64,000 nucleotides of DNA, from NCBI GenBank assembly GCA_030386875.1, contig CM059569.1, forward strand, positions 41,455,842 through 41,519,841. Direction: 5' to 3'. Both the position numbers and the translations under genes were made by a program. A model generated the notes under the pieces. The model searched no databases and was not told the origin of the DNA. It saw nothing but the letters and a program-made list of their open reading frames with translations. Each line of letters opens with the position of its first letter. Position 1 is the first letter of the stretch. Positions 9,400-22,005 of this stretch are shown here, piece after piece. Origin of the DNA: Morinoia aosen (Eukaryota; Arthropoda; Malacostraca; Amphipoda; Talitridae).

Positions 9400-11255
9400 T
9401 TCGCTCACTAGTTCGGAATATTTGAAAAAAATGTATTTAGCATCGTATTAAATATTAGTTACATCGAACACATTCCTTTTTCCAATCGACCCAGTGGTCA
9501 ATGTTGTTTTAAATTTATCTCGTATGAAAACATTAAAATGGGAAAAATTCCAATACAAGCGTGATATTCGAAAACTGTATCTTTTTGAGATTTATCTCAT
9601 CTGGAGCACCCCTCATATTAGCGGAAAGGTATAAAGTTATTTATGTACGCCATTTCTGAAATATCAATCGTTCATTATTTCACCCCTTGGCCAAGGGCAC
9701 GCAAAGCTATCATTTCAAAACGTACTAATTTATTTTCCTGAAAGCATTTTGCACATTTTTGAAGAATGCACCACAAGCAAGTCCAGAGCGGAGCCGATGG
9801 CCTTTATCTCTAAATGGGAACCTGGAGTGGCTGCGGTCATTCCTGGGAATGCGAGATGCAAGGATTCCTATTCCTAGAATAGAGGTCATGGCCGCCCATT
9901 CGAATGCTCAGGTCCGCGCTTTAGTTTCGCTCTTTGGTCGCAGTTAAAGCGAGAGCTTTCATGTCAGTGATGCCTTACTCCCGTCCAAGTTCAAATGCCA
10001 AGCGTCAAACTCGATTCTTGCTGGAATGAACTGCTCGAGAAAAGCCGCGATTCGAAGACCACTCTCCGCGATTACACACGGCCATGCACTGCCCCTGGTT
10101 GCTCCATGTGATGGTCAATATATAATTCCAGAATCGCACTGAAATACGAGACCTGATGCAGGAAATAAAAAGAATTACTCTGGAACTCCTGGCTGCTTCT
10201 TATTTATCAATTGGGTTTCAAGGAAGGGATGAGTAGCGTTACATAACATTGGAGTTTTTTTAGGACTAGAAAGGACTCGTACTTATGAATTGATTTCAAG
10301 AAGTGCACTGAATATATTTGCATATTTTAAGAGTTTCTCAGGATCTAAAATAAGCTTTTTATTTTTGAATTGGTTTCGTATAATACAAAGAAGATACAAC
10401 AATAAGGCTGCGGTGTCTCTACATCATGAAACGCTGGCTTGCTTATGATTCTGTTTAGAGAAAAAACATAATTGTGAATAAAATTGAAGTTGCCTGAGAG
10501 TAGACGAGGTTTCGAGAGTTCAAAGTCTAGTCACCCCCAGAAACAGTTAATGACGAGGCTTCTAATACATTTATCATACGTAGTTTGTGAGAAACTTAAA
10601 TTTTAGATTCATCTGCATGTGATGTTACCAGGAATATCGAAAGTAATTTACAATGATGAGTTAAAATTTCCAGGCATAATCCAGGCTTCGAAAAATCTCT
10701 TGCTTCGCTTCACGATGAAATGAGAAAATTAGCATCAACACAGGCTGAATATAAGCACTATTGACTTTTTTTGCGCGTATTTTATCACTTCTGAAAAAAG
10801 GAATACGAACTTCAAGCCTACATTTATAGTATTTTTTGGGATTTGTGTTCAAACACTCTCACCTACGCAAACCCATGCAATTCTCTGTCACATTCAATAT
10901 TCTAAAATTTTTTTTTTAATGTTGAGTGTCAATAGCAAAATTTTCACACAATAATCTCTGCTAATTAAAATCCCTGACTCATCTCAATATCTTTCCAAAA
11001 ATAAGGGAGAAGATCATTTGTTAGCAAGAGATAAGAGACGCTTGCAATTAACCGAACAAAAAGGTGTTCAGGGTTAATTTATCTAAAACATAAAATTTTC
11101 AGTTTAGTGACAAATTAATCACAGATTTCTCTCAAACGAGTTACCCATTTTTACGACAAGCAATTCTTTACGCATTATAGAGCACAGGTCACTTCATGGC
11201 AGCCTTGCACTTGAATGCACGGGCTTATCTGGCATACGAAATACGATCAGCAGAG
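9400..11255. other. No recognised gene; AT-rich with a poly-T tract
   Basis: A poly-T run lies at about 10907-10917. Small open frames around 9759-9947 and 10661-10852 lack recognisable domains. Nothing else is supported. Confidence 0.55.
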
Positions 11256-11257
11256 AG

Positions 11258-11425
11258 TGGTATAATATCACCCGTTAAAACGTGCGTTGATTTACTGTCA
11301 GATATCTTGAAACAATATCACGTATTTTGATCTATTGCCAGAGTTCGGGGGTGATCTATTGTCAGAGTTCGTGGAAAAATATCACGCGTTAAAACGTGTA
11401 TTGATCTATAGTCAGAGCTTGCATG
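11258..11425. repeat. Degenerate tandem repeat with mixed units
   Basis: AATATCACCCGTTAAAACGTG and AATATCACGCGTTAAAACGTG type segments (about 11266 and 11376) alternate with ATCTATTGCCAGAGTTCG-like segments (about 11330, 11353, 11401). The arrangement is partly nested, as if a duplication was followed by deletion. Confidence 0.6.
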
Positions 11426-12284
11426 GCAGTGATGATCCCCGCATCTCACCTGAGAAGGGTGGAGGAGATGCAAGAGTGGAAGCAATGCACCTAAACATCG
11501 GAATGGAGCCGTCGATACGGTCCGCAGATTTAGGTCTTTGACAACCGTCAGATAGCGCAGCTTACGTATTGGATCAGACTCGACAGAAACAAATTGATGC
11601 GACGGAGCAAGAAGCTTTTGTGAAAAGATACCGATGAATCGTGAATGAGTTTAGATCTTTCGCTGAGGATTTGTGCGTAAAAACATACAGCGTCTCGGTG
11701 AGCCATGGTCTCAATGAACAGGGTATTTTTATTCGCTGGTTTACATCTGTAGAATATTTACGAAAATTGCCATTGTTTTTGAAATAAGTTTATGATGCTT
11801 GTTAAACCGAAGGATAGCTACAGATAGTGGCATTTTCTCCCTACATTGAGTATAGAAAAATTTAGAGTTGCGTTTTCTCCGTAAGTTTCGTTACCTTCCG
11901 CTGTTTTATTAATAAATACTTGCTTCAGAGTTTCTTCGTTCGCCAGTCCTGTAATGAAATAATAAGCAGTGCAGTGCATGTACATCATGTTCCACCAGCT
12001 GCCACTTATGCATTTGAGTGAGTGGGACGGAGGAATCTAAACTAACTCCTACGAAAGCATTTAGCCTTTAGAGAAAGAGCACAAAAAGCTCACTCTTGCA
12101 AAAAAAGCACGCAGGCACAGTGAGCTTCTCTTCATGAAACTTCTTGAAGGAGTTACTGATGGAAAAGGTTTTAAAGTCTGCAATTACTCACGGCATGAAC
12201 TCCAGTGTTTTAGCGTCACCAATTTTAAGGTCGCTTGAGGTTGCGCCATCATCGCAGGGATGAATGAAACAGCCCCTATTCCTT

Positions 12285-12618
12285 TTGGTGGTCCACTGTG
12301 CCAAAACTCAAACTTTTTTACGGGCTATTGAGTAAATAATTCTTCGTCAAAAGCTGCTGCAATGAGCGTTTAGCCACGCGATTTTGAATTAAAGTCTGAT
12401 TAAATCCTGAAGTTGGAGCATCCGCAGCGGCCGTTACCTGGACTCTCCCTGTTCCATTTGTTTACCCTCTTGTGGCAAAACTCAACTTTTTTATTGGCTA
12501 TTGAGTAAATATTTCGCTGTCAAAAACGACTTTGGAGTAAAGTTAGCCACAGCGATTTTGAATTAAAGTCTGATTAAATCCTGAAGTTGGTGCTGCAACA
12601 GAGGCCGCTACCTGGACT
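12285..12618. repeat. About 174-bp tandem duplication
   Basis: Two diverged copies share CAAAACTCAA, GGCTATTGAGTAAAT, GCGATTTTGAATTAAAGTCTG and CTGAAGTTGG in the same order. Each ends with a GCGGCCGTTACCTGGACT or GAGGCCGCTACCTGGACT segment. There is no ORF. Confidence 0.8.
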
Positions 12619-12619
12619 T

Positions 12620-14430
12620 GAGGGAATCATTTAGCAGAGAAGATGCCGTGCTATGGCAGGCGTTCATTTATCAATGTCGCTGACTGCTGACTGACGCATT
12701 AATATTAAACACTTTACGATACTGAGACTGCCCAATGATTGCGACTGACTGCCCTATGAACCGCATCGACCGCTGGGACTGCGCAATCATGGTAAGCCAA
12801 TAGTTTCTTATCTGCTTGACTGGTGCTTGTGGTGTATTGTGGTGATGTTCAATATTGGGAACGGTGAGGTGGTGAAACATTTATGAAGGCTAAGAAAATT
12901 GTAATGTACAGGATGTGACGTGTGACATTTTAAACATTCAATTTAACTTGAAGTCTTCATCACGAACGTACAATTTCAATGAATGTGTCGTAAGGGTTTT
13001 AACAGTATTTCCTGTATAAGATTCGGAATAGGTAGAATCTACAAGGCCAAATGCGCTTCGTTAGCTAATACATGCTGAATTTGCCTCGGTAAATACATAG
13101 GGCGAACGCAGCTGTAAAAATAGTTGTTATTAGTGCTTATTTGTGTTCACATGAGAGAACTTTTGTTGTTCTGTCAGATCAACGGAGAAATTCATGCAAA
13201 GAGAAAATTTTTATTCATGAAAAATTCCATTCTATTGGCTACTGGTTTGAGTTTCACAATTTTTTAAAATTTTGTATATAATAAGGTGTTTGGTGTGGAA
13301 CTTTAATATTTTCAATAATAACTGAGCATTTTAACTTCAAATCATTCTACTGAAATAAATTTTTTGTAGAAATGTCGTTTCAAGCATTTTTCTGCTTTCG
13401 AATATAATTTACACCATTTGAATTTAACAAGAAAACATGAAGCAGAACTCAAAATCACGCAGCCTCACGCCTTATGAACGAAATTTGATTATAGTTTCAT
13501 TCGAAACTTTTTTTTTCTCCACGATCGTTGCGTTTCGCTTTCGTTCTGCTTTAAGGCGAAGTGTAATTTGCCAACAAAGGATGTAGAAAAAAAGGCCTCC
13601 AAATATTTCATTTCAGATATTTCGAGTCCGCCAAAGTTAACAGAATACTCATGTAAACCAAAATCAATGTAACGCTACAATGCTCGCTCGGCTCACGATG
13701 TAGAGAATGCTCTATAGCCAAAAACAAAACACAGTAAAAACCAAAAACAAAAAATCAAGTAAAATATTGAATAATCAATACAACACACAATCAAAATGAA
13801 AAAGCAAAAACTAAAACTAAAAAATAATCAAAAACATACGATATAATGTGCAACAACTCACTAAACATAGCGAGTACCAGCTCACACCCTCACGAGTACA
13901 CCCCTTACTGTCATATGTAAGAGTATATATCGACGTAACCGTGTGAGCACAAGCTTGCAAATTTGAGACCTACATTACTTCCTTACTTCACCCGCGTGAT
14001 GTAAAATCTGCGTTCGTTGTATCAAATTGCGACTCCTTGAAACAAAAGGGCGCAGTTTGTGAGGCATCCAACTGAAGATACTTGTGTTGGCTGTGGATTC
14101 GAGGCTCTCTCTTACATAGTATTTATAGAGCTTCAAAAGCTTTTGCTGCCATACGCTCTCTCTTATTGGGCTGTAAAATAGATTTGTGCGAGAGAGAAGC
14201 GTCTTGTTTCTGTCAGTGAAAGAGCTCGGGACAGACCGTTTAATATCCAGTGTGACTAGGCACTTCGCCGGCAGCTACAGCCATAACACAAACAAATGGC
14301 TGCAATCCTCCTAATAATTCAGACAGTTTCCAATGCGGGACTTGCGTTGAAAGAGTTTTGTCTTAGAGAGCTTCAGCATTGGCGCGCTGTTGGTTGGTTG
14401 GCTGCTCTGCTACTGCGGTTTTCTATTGCT
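12620..14430. other. No recognised gene; strand-asymmetric A-rich tract
   Basis: 13725-13850 is strikingly A-rich on the plus strand, with C as the main other base (for example AAAAACCAAAAACAAAAAAT). The rest is ordinary AT-rich DNA with no ORF of interest. Confidence 0.6.
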
Positions 14431-14434
14431 CTTA

Positions 14435-15025
14435 TTTTCGAAAGTTTGAAGACTTGAAGGCTATTTTTCGAAAGTTCTGGAGACTTGAAGGCTATTTTTT
14501 AAAATTTTGAAGACTTGAAGGTAATTTTTCGAAAGTTCTGAAGACTTGAAGGCAATTATTCTAAAGTTTTGAAGACTTGAAGGCAGTTTTTCGAAAGTTT
14601 TGAGGACTTGAAGGCAATTTTTCGAAAGTTTTGAAAACTTGAAGGCAATTTTTCGAAAGTTTTGAAAACTTGAACACAATTTTTGAAAGTTTTGAAGACC
14701 TGAAGGCAATTTTTCGGAAGTTTTGAAGACTTGAAGGCAATTTTTCGAAAGTTTTAAGACCTGAAGGCAATTTTTCGGAAGTTTTGAAGACTTGAAGGCA
14801 ATTTTTGAAAGTTTTGAAGATTTGAAGGCAATTTTTCGAAAGTTTTGAAGACTTGAAGACAATTTTTTGGAAGTCTTGAAGACATGAAGGCAATTTTTCG
14901 GATGTTTTGTAGACATGAAAGCAATTTTTGAAAGAGTTTTGAGGGCTCGAAGGCAATTTTTAGAAAGAGTTTTGAAGACTTGAAGGCAATTTTCTGAAGA
15001 CTTTTGAAGACTTGAAGGCAACATT
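14435..15025. repeat. 31-bp minisatellite, about 19 copies
   Basis: Imperfect tandem units of AAGGCAATTTTTCGAAAG followed by TTTTGAAGACTTG. Units vary in length by a few bases (losses of CG in TTTTTCGAAAG, added AGAG near 14935 and 14960). Overlapping minus-strand frames of 109-187 codons result from the array and are not called. Confidence 0.92.
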
Positions 15026-15707
15026 TGCTGGAATCACTACCAACGTGCAGCGTTGTAAGAAGAATTCTGAGGGCATTGTTCACGGTTCACTGGACGATCG
15101 ATTAAACTAAACCTTTTCCGGGCTAAAAGTTCTTGAAGATTTTTTGCTAGGCGGCACAGGCAAGCGTCTTCAGTGCTAAAATCCATGGCTATTCCCCTGC
15201 ACAAACGTTGGATTCCTAAAATGTAAAAGTGATCAAGTAAAAGTACTCCGCACCTTTTCTAAGATTACACATTGTTTATTTATTTATTATTTATTGATTC
15301 AACTATTTATTAATGGAATTTTACGATACGAAGGACTTTAGTTCTCAACGTCATTATGTGAGGCAATATAAAAGAATTTAACGTATGGAAAGAAATTTGC
15401 TCATAATGCTCGTTGTTGTGTTATTTCCATGATATGTAGGTGTAGGGTGGGACGTCTTGTGTTCGTAGGCCGTGACGTGGTGGAAATTCCAGCGTATCTT
15501 AGTCCTCATGTGAAAAGTTCGAAGATAGTTTGAGTTTTGTGAGCTGTAGCGTATATGGCTGCTCATCTTTTTCAAATGATGTTGTTCTCCACTTTCAAAG
15601 TTCATGTAGAGGTATTGGCATTCGAACGCGAAAGCAGGACAGCGCCGCAATTTGGTGCAGGGGATCGTAATTCGGGAAAATTCGGCGCAAAGGAGCGCAG
15701 TTCACCG

Positions 15708-15737
15708 GTGTGGGGGGGAGGTGGGGAGGGGGGGGGT
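15708..15737 (+). repeat. G-rich tract with G-quadruplex potential
   Basis: Runs of 7, 2, 4 and 9 G in about 25 bases (G runs at 15712-15718, 15723-15726 and 15728-15736). The nine-base run can supply two of the four G-tracts needed. The tract sits 15-50 bp upstream of the 20-bp minisatellite. Confidence 0.75.
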
Positions 15738-15750
15738 AGTGAATTTTGCG

Positions 15751-16290
15751 CAATTCTACGCAATTCGGAGCAGGAAAGCGCAATTCGACGCAGGAAAGCG
15801 CAATTCGGAGCAGGAAAGCGCAATTCGGAGCAGGAAAGCGCAATTCGGAGCAGGAAAGCGCAATTCGGAGCAGGAAAGCGCAATTCGGAGCAGGAAAGCG
15901 CAATTCAGAGCAGGGAAGCGCAATTCGGCGCAGGGAAGCGCAATTCGGAGCAGGAAAGCGCAATTCGGAGCAGGAAAGCGCAATTCGGAGCAGGAAAGCG
16001 CAATTCGGAGCAGGAAAGCGCAATTCGGAGCAGGAAAGCGCAATTCGGAGCAGGAAAGCGCAATTCGGAGCAGGAAAGCGCAATTCAGAGCAGGGAAGCG
16101 CAATTCGGCGCAGGGAAGCGCAATTCGGAGCAGGAAAGCGCAATTCGGAGCAGGAAAGCGCAATTCAGAGCAGGGAAGCGCAATTCGGCGCAGGGAAGCG
16201 CAATTCGGAGCAGGAAAGCGCAATTCGGAGCAGGAAAGCGCAATTCGGAGCAGGAAAGCGAAATTCGGCGCAGGGGAGAGCAATTCACAG
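15751..16290. repeat. 20-bp minisatellite, about 26 copies, with higher-order blocks
   Basis: Very homogeneous array of CAATTCGGAGCAGGAAAGCG. A two-unit variant block, CAATTCAGAGCAGGGAAGCG then CAATTCGGCGCAGGGAAGCG, occurs at 15901, 16081 and 16161. The first two are 180 bp (nine units) apart and the third 80 bp later, showing block duplication. With a 20-bp period the frame cycles every 60 bp, and all six frames are open for long stretches (up to 290 codons); none is a credible gene. Confidence 0.95.
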
Positions 16291-17382
16291 CCACTCAAGC
16301 AACTTGGCTCATTTCTCAGGCCTGTAAATTAAAAAATGGTCGCCTAGTCATGGTGCAGACAGTGTGGCCAAGTCTGTGTGGCTATGCAACTAGACCTGTG
16401 TGCTGTGTGAGGAGCTCTATATTCTGAGTGATGTGTGCTTATTGAGCAACACTGCGTGCAGTGTGAGTCCCTGTGAATGTTGTGCGTGCAGTTCTATTCA
16501 AAATACAGCAAACCTCTGTCAGTGTTACAGTATTATATTTTTCCTTTCTCTGATGACTTCCAAAATTACACATATATATACACAAAATGTAAATCTGCTG
16601 CTAATAGTTGCAGATGTATATTGGTGTCATTTTGGAGCCTTTTGACTTCACATTAAACTTGTTCAATTTGTATACACTTTAAATTCAGTTTTGTGTTATT
16701 TGCGCTTGCCAGCAGACGTAAATCTTGGTATCTTCTCTTAACAGATAAGCGAGGTCACGGTTCTAAGGTAATATTTCCTAACAATTTAAGCAGAAGGCGA
16801 GTTCGGTGTGTGTTATCAGGACTGCGCAGTCTGTTCTTCCCCTTTACCTAACTTGAGCTACCCGGGAACTCGAGTAGATAATTAATTATTAGACAAATTA
16901 TTCGCTAACTATTCAAGCCCGTCGTCAAGTTTCATCGAGCCAATGTTAGCGGCGATCGCAGAGACGATTATCCACACAGCCGGTGAGCCAGAATCTCATT
17001 AGCGAGACAATATGCAAGTTAATTAAAACCCACAACTGAAAAGTCATTGAGCGGCTCAGCTGTGATGAAAGACCGAGATGAATGTCGGGAAATTTAGGCC
17101 TGCGGTAGGAGATTAAATCTTGAGCGTACTTCATTTTCTCGACTGGCAGTCTTTGTTCATCAGATTCTGAGCACAGCTCACCGCATAACCAGGCCTCGAA
17201 CGAACGCTTGTCAGTATCTTGAAGTATTCCGGGCTCTGATATTGGGGCAATAATTCTCGTGAGGCATTACGGAACTCAATGGTGCTAATTTCGCCGAGTG
17301 GTGGAGGCCGGAGCTATTACTTTGCCATCTCAAATCCTCTTGTCACAAACTGGGAGGCGTATTTTAGCATGGATAAGTTTGT
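16291..17382. other. No recognised gene
   Basis: A GTGTGTG-rich segment at about 16365-16490 and unremarkable sequence after it. There is no supported ORF. Confidence 0.5.
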
Positions 17383-17640
17383 ACCCTAGTTACTGGCAAT
17401 GCTGCTGAGTGTATTTTGAATACGATCATTCATTGTATCCCAGATACAATAACCTGAAGTAGATCAATCTCTGTATCATAGATACACTGCTACTGAGTAT
17501 AACCTGAAGAAGAACAATCATTGTATCCTAGTTACTCACATTGCTACTTGAGGATAACCTGAAGAAAAACAATTATTGTATACTAGATACTCACAAGGTT
17601 GCTGTGTATAATTTGAAAGATATCATTCCTGTAGACATAT
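17383..17640. repeat. Dispersed 50-bp repeat, locus 1
   Basis: About five degenerate units containing AATGCTGCTGAGTGTA, ATAACCTGAAG, ATCATTGTATCC and AGATACA in the same order. The same unit forms arrays at 19559-19825 and 21038-21118. Confidence 0.8.
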
Positions 17641-18479
17641 CTTCTGTGTTGTCTTCAGCAGAACAAAGAAAAGGTAAATAAAATTCTCAAACGCGACAGA
17701 GATTAATATTTTATTGATTGCCCTTAAACTCAGCCTAATGATGATGGCCCTTAAAGTGTGCTCCATAGTGATGAACGCTTTTATTTCTTGTAGCATTGCA
17801 AAAGCAGTGATGAAGAATTCTTTATTAATTGGTCTTTATCATTGTGGACGCAAAATTAGTCTTATTTAACTGTAGAACTCATTTTTAATTTACGGAATAA
17901 TCCAACGATATTTACTTACTTTTATTTTAGTAATTGCAAAGTTATTGCAACAATCTTCCACAGCCCTGACAGAAAAATTAAACCAAAAATATAGATGCAA
18001 ATTTCCGACTGAGTGTGAAGCAAAAACTGAACCTCAAATCGAGGATGAGCGTTAAAGTTCTTTTTCACGTCGACAGAGATTGTCATTCTATGCAATCCTT
18101 TTCATTCGAGGCAACAGCAGCACAATTTTAAAAGGGCTTCACCACAGCTGTTACGACAGTTTTATCGAGCACTGGTATTGTCCGTAGTATCCGAACGCAC
18201 TTAAATCACGAGACGTTAGCAAACCGAGCATTCTTTCAGACAAGTGCTCTCAAGAAAGACTAGCCAACACGCTTCTTTCTTCCCCAAGATTTTTTTTTGT
18301 GTGTGTGTGTCTGACTATTGTATTCTGGAGCGTGATTTGCAATACCTCTGGGAGATAAGAATACTGTGCGCTGGCAAACCGCCCGGCAAACTCTGCAGCG
18401 CAGAGGCACTTCTTGTGTACTCTGCGTCCGGCCCCGAACTGATGGCGCCTTCAAAATTGGATCCGATGTTTTTAAAACG
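17641..18479. other. No recognised gene; (GT)n at about 18298-18311
   Basis: AT-rich sequence with a short GT microsatellite preceded by T8. Overlapping 64-89-codon frames near 18250-18530 lack domains. Confidence 0.5.
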
Positions 18480-18888
18480 ATAGAGCTTTTTTTATTGAGT
18501 GACAGTTTTTCGCTGGTTTTTTGCAGCATTTCTAACGATGCTGTTGTTTTTATTGCGTGACAGTTTTTTGCGGTTTTTACAACATTTCAAACGAAAAAGT
18601 TGTTTCTACCACTTTGTAGTTATTTTCTTTGCTGTTTTTACGGCATTTCAGACGATACAGTTTTCTTTACCACTTTGTAGTTATTTTCCTTGCTGTTTTT
18701 ACAGCATTTCAAACGAAACAGTTATTTCTACCACTTTGTAGTTATTTTCTTTGCTGTTTTTACAACATTTCAAACGATACAGTTTTTTCTACCACTTTGT
18801 AGTTATTTTTCTTGTTGATTTTACAGCATATCAAACGAAACTGTTGTTTCGACTACTTTGTAGTTATTTTCCTTACTGTTTTCATTAA
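18480..18888. repeat. About 63-bp tandem repeat, about 6 copies
   Basis: Units contain CTACCACTTTGTAGTTATTTT, GCTGTTTTTACAGCATTTC and AAACGAAACAGTT. Within each unit, TACCACTTTGTAG and CTGTTTTTACAG are small imperfect inverted repeats. The first one or two copies are diverged (ATTGAGTGACAGTTTTTCGC). Confidence 0.88.
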
Positions 18889-19558
18889 TTGTTTCCAAGT
18901 TAGATGCTTTCGAACAGAGCATGTGAGCGTTATCACTAGAGCTTCATGCGAATGTAAACATTGAGAGAAACTCATTATCACCCTACGCAACAAGGTTAAA
19001 ATTAAATTCAACACAACCATCGCAGAAGCTATCACGGATGTTAGCACATCCTTATAAAGGCACATGCCCTGGATAAATTTCTACCCTAGATGACCACAAT
19101 ACTCACGCCCACATATAAAACATTTGTGTGTTATAGCACTGCTTATTGTGCTCTTAAAGTGATCAGTCGTACGCGCAAACTGACCAGCGTACACCTCACA
19201 GCCAGCAATATCGTGAGGGGGATTTGGGAAAGTTATTTTTGTTCCTTCTATGTGTTCCTCCAATCCCACATATCACCTCGTATTAATTTCGTCTACCGAT
19301 GTTCTGTTGTATAAATTTTTTCTCGGAAGCGCTCTTAAACTTCAAGCAATCACTAAATATTGTGGCATCAATACCAATTTAAGAGTTTCATTCAATTGCA
19401 ACTTTCCCTGTTAGATTCGTATAAGCACATCACAATACAAAACGCGCTTTGGGTTAAATCTTTTTAGCTTGAGGATTGGAATCTAGTTTTTTAAACTCCC
19501 TTCAAAGTTTAAATTTCAGTAAAATCGACACAACCTTGAACAAAACGAGAGCCACGAA
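18889..19558. other. No recognised gene
   Basis: Frames of 62-74 codons on both strands lack recognisable domains. The last 40 bp before 19559 resemble the flank of the repeat at 21038, which suggests a shared duplicated segment. Confidence 0.5.
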
Positions 19559-19825
19559 GTACTCACAATGCTGCTGAGTGTAACCTGAAATAGGTCAATC
19601 ATTGTATCCTAGATACAATGCTGCTGGTATAACCTGAAATAGGTCAATCATTGTATCCTAGATACAATGCTGCTGGGTATAACCTGAAGAAGATCAATCA
19701 TTGTATCCCAGATATAATGCTGCTGAGTATAACCTGAGGTAAATGAATCATTGTATCCTAGATACAATGTTATAACCTGCAGTAGATGAAGCATTGTATC
19801 CCAGATGCAATGCTGCTGAGAATAC
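19559..19825. repeat. Dispersed 50-bp repeat, locus 2
   Basis: About five copies of the 50-bp unit (ACAATGCTGCTG, TATAACCTGAA, TAGGTCAATCATTGTATCC, TAGAT). This is the least diverged of the three loci. A 120-codon minus-strand frame starts outside and runs into it; it is not a convincing gene. Confidence 0.88.
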
Positions 19826-21037
19826 TCTGAAGGAGGTTGGATATATTCCCGACCATGACCATGAATAAGAGCCACCGCAAACACACACCTCTCCCACCAC
19901 CGCAGCACCGTCACCCAAATGGGATGAAATCTTGCTCGGCGCTCGCTCGGTTCCGTCGAGCTAAGTAAGGCATTTCTCTTTTGATTTTTATGGCCGGAAA
20001 TGCGAGTCAAAAGTTTACCATAACAAAGCGAGTACTCGTAAAAGGCTAGCGGGAAAGCACTTTAAATTTATTATCTCCATTACCATATCGAGATCCCCGA
20101 GGCACCGCCGCTACCGCTGCGGACTTGAAATTTCCAAATTCTTCTTCACTCGCAGAACACATTTGAGAACGTGCGATTTACTCACGGCTCGACTCGCGAC
20201 ATTTAAAATGACGGTAAGATTAAATTTGAAGGAATTCCTAACTCGATATCTAGGACTGGAATTTACATCTTCATGGGAGCTTATCGCATGCGATGTAATT
20301 TTGGAAATACATACGTGATTATTCAAGACCAAGTAAAGTTGTGTAGCAGAAGTGGAAAATCTGAAATCTGCGTGCTAGATGAATGTAACTCCTGTAGTTT
20401 TTTGTGGTAAAATAACAAGAAAATTTTCTTTTTTTCTTGTTTTACGATATTGGAAAATAGCCAAAATATTTTTCCCATATCTTGTACACTATTTAAAGAT
20501 ACTTCTCTTAAACATGCGATGCCTGGAAAAATGAGCTGAATACCCATTTTTGTCATGAATATTAAATGGGCAAAATTGAATTGAATTCCTCACCTGCAAC
20601 ATCAGCCTAAGAAGAGAGATATTATCAAGCTTAGAAGAAATTTTTAGTTGTTTGTCCATGATAGAAAATCTTTATTTCAGCACTAAAGAAATTACTCGTT
20701 CTTTTTTCCTCGGTTAATTTCCCTTCCCAGTGACTGGAAATTGGTGAATCACACTCTTCATTGCAGAGTGATGACTAAGGCACCTAGGATCTCCATGTCT
20801 TATTTCATTTCAGGGACTAAAATGAACATGAAATAACATATATCAGTTTACAATTCTCGGACGGAAAAACTTCTTCAACTGGTGCGGCAAGTTTATGAAC
20901 TTTATTCTTCTTTTTGTTCGGTTAGTTTTGCGGACACCAGGGGGCACTCTGTTCCTGTGATTTCATCTGCGTGTTATAGTGAGATGAATAATCCACTAGC
21001 AAGTAAAGTCGAACTAACCTTAAATAAAATGAGAGTC
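19826..21037. other. No recognised gene
   Basis: Short T-rich tract at about 20425-20440. No ORF or repeat is supported. Confidence 0.5.
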
Positions 21038-21118
21038 TCGAGTTACAATGTTGCTGAGTGTAGGTTGAAATGCTGTATATCAATTATTGTATCTAAGATA
21101 TTATGCTGCTGAGTATAA
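21038..21118. repeat. Dispersed 50-bp repeat, locus 3
   Basis: About one and a half units (ACAATGTTGCTGAGTGTAGG, CAATTATTGTATC, ATGCTGCTGAGTATAAGG). The upstream 40 bp (TCGAACTAACCTTAAATAAAA) match the sequence before locus 2 (TCGACACAACCTTGAACAAAA), so the unit and its flank were copied together. Confidence 0.7.
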
Positions 21119-21284
21119 GGTTTTATTTTCACTACGAAATTTAATTGCTTGACATCACCTACATCGGCCAGAAATTATTCAAGAATAAATGAATTTATTT
21201 TTCGGCGCAAAATTTCATTTTTATAATTGACTCCATCTACACTGGCCATAAATTAATGACAAATTAATGAAGGAAAACTTGATT

Positions 21285-21645
21285 AATTGAACAGCCTCAG
21301 TGGCTTGGCTGAAGCCACAGGCGGGCCTCATCCCGAGCGCTGCTGTTGCTGAGCAGGGAAATTCACGGGAAGCTCCGATGGATTTTGGGATTCCGCTCGA
21401 AAATCTCCCATTTTGGGCCGACAATCTTTTACTGCACACCGAGGACCGGGCCTTAGTCTCGCAATCAAGGAGCGTCTCTTAAGATTAAGGTCTCGACAAG
21501 CATTCAGATACCGGCCGGGCGGTCACTGGGGAGAGCCCTGTTATACCGCCACATTACGGCTAATGACGCTGCAAAACCTGCTGCTCCTCGCTATCAAAAG
21601 TACTCATTGCAGCTGTGCTTGTGCCGTTGATTACATTTAGGGCAT
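21285..21645. other. GC-rich patch with opposing open frames
   Basis: This patch is clearly more GC-rich than its surroundings, with open frames of 60-75 codons on plus and 72 on minus. I recognise no protein family. It could be a decayed exon, a retroelement fragment or a regulatory region. No splice-site pair stands out. Confidence 0.35.
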
Positions 21646-21713
21646 CACTTTTGTCTCTGAGCTAGAGTACTCAAATAGTTCTCTACGGACAAGACTCTGA
21701 GGTAAACACGGCG

Positions 21714-22005
21714 CTTCCTGTGATGCAGTCAACTGGACTATTTAATACGGACATTTCAGTAGCATTTGTTTCCAGTAACAAGAGTCTGTGATGTGACTTG
21801 CTGTGATGCAGTCGACTGAACTGTTTAGTACGGACATTTTAATGGAGTTTGTCTCCAGTGACAAGACTCTGTGATGTCACTTGCTGTGATGCAGTCAACT
21901 GGACTGTTTAATAAGGACATTTCAATAGAATTTGTATCCAGTAACAAGACTCAAAGGTTAACACGTCTGATGCAGTCAACTAGACTGCCTAATACCATCA
22001 TATTG
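21714..22005. repeat. About 83-bp tandem repeat, about 3.5 copies
   Basis: Units contain TGTGATGCAGTCAACTGGACT, TTTAATACGGACATTTCA, TTTGTTTCCAGTAACAAG and CTGTGATGTGACTTGC. The last copy is truncated after CTAGACTGCCTAATACC. Confidence 0.88.

Noticed and set aside
15555..16427. 290-codon and overlapping frames, six-frame open
   Set aside because: A product of the 20-bp array plus short flanks; no domain.
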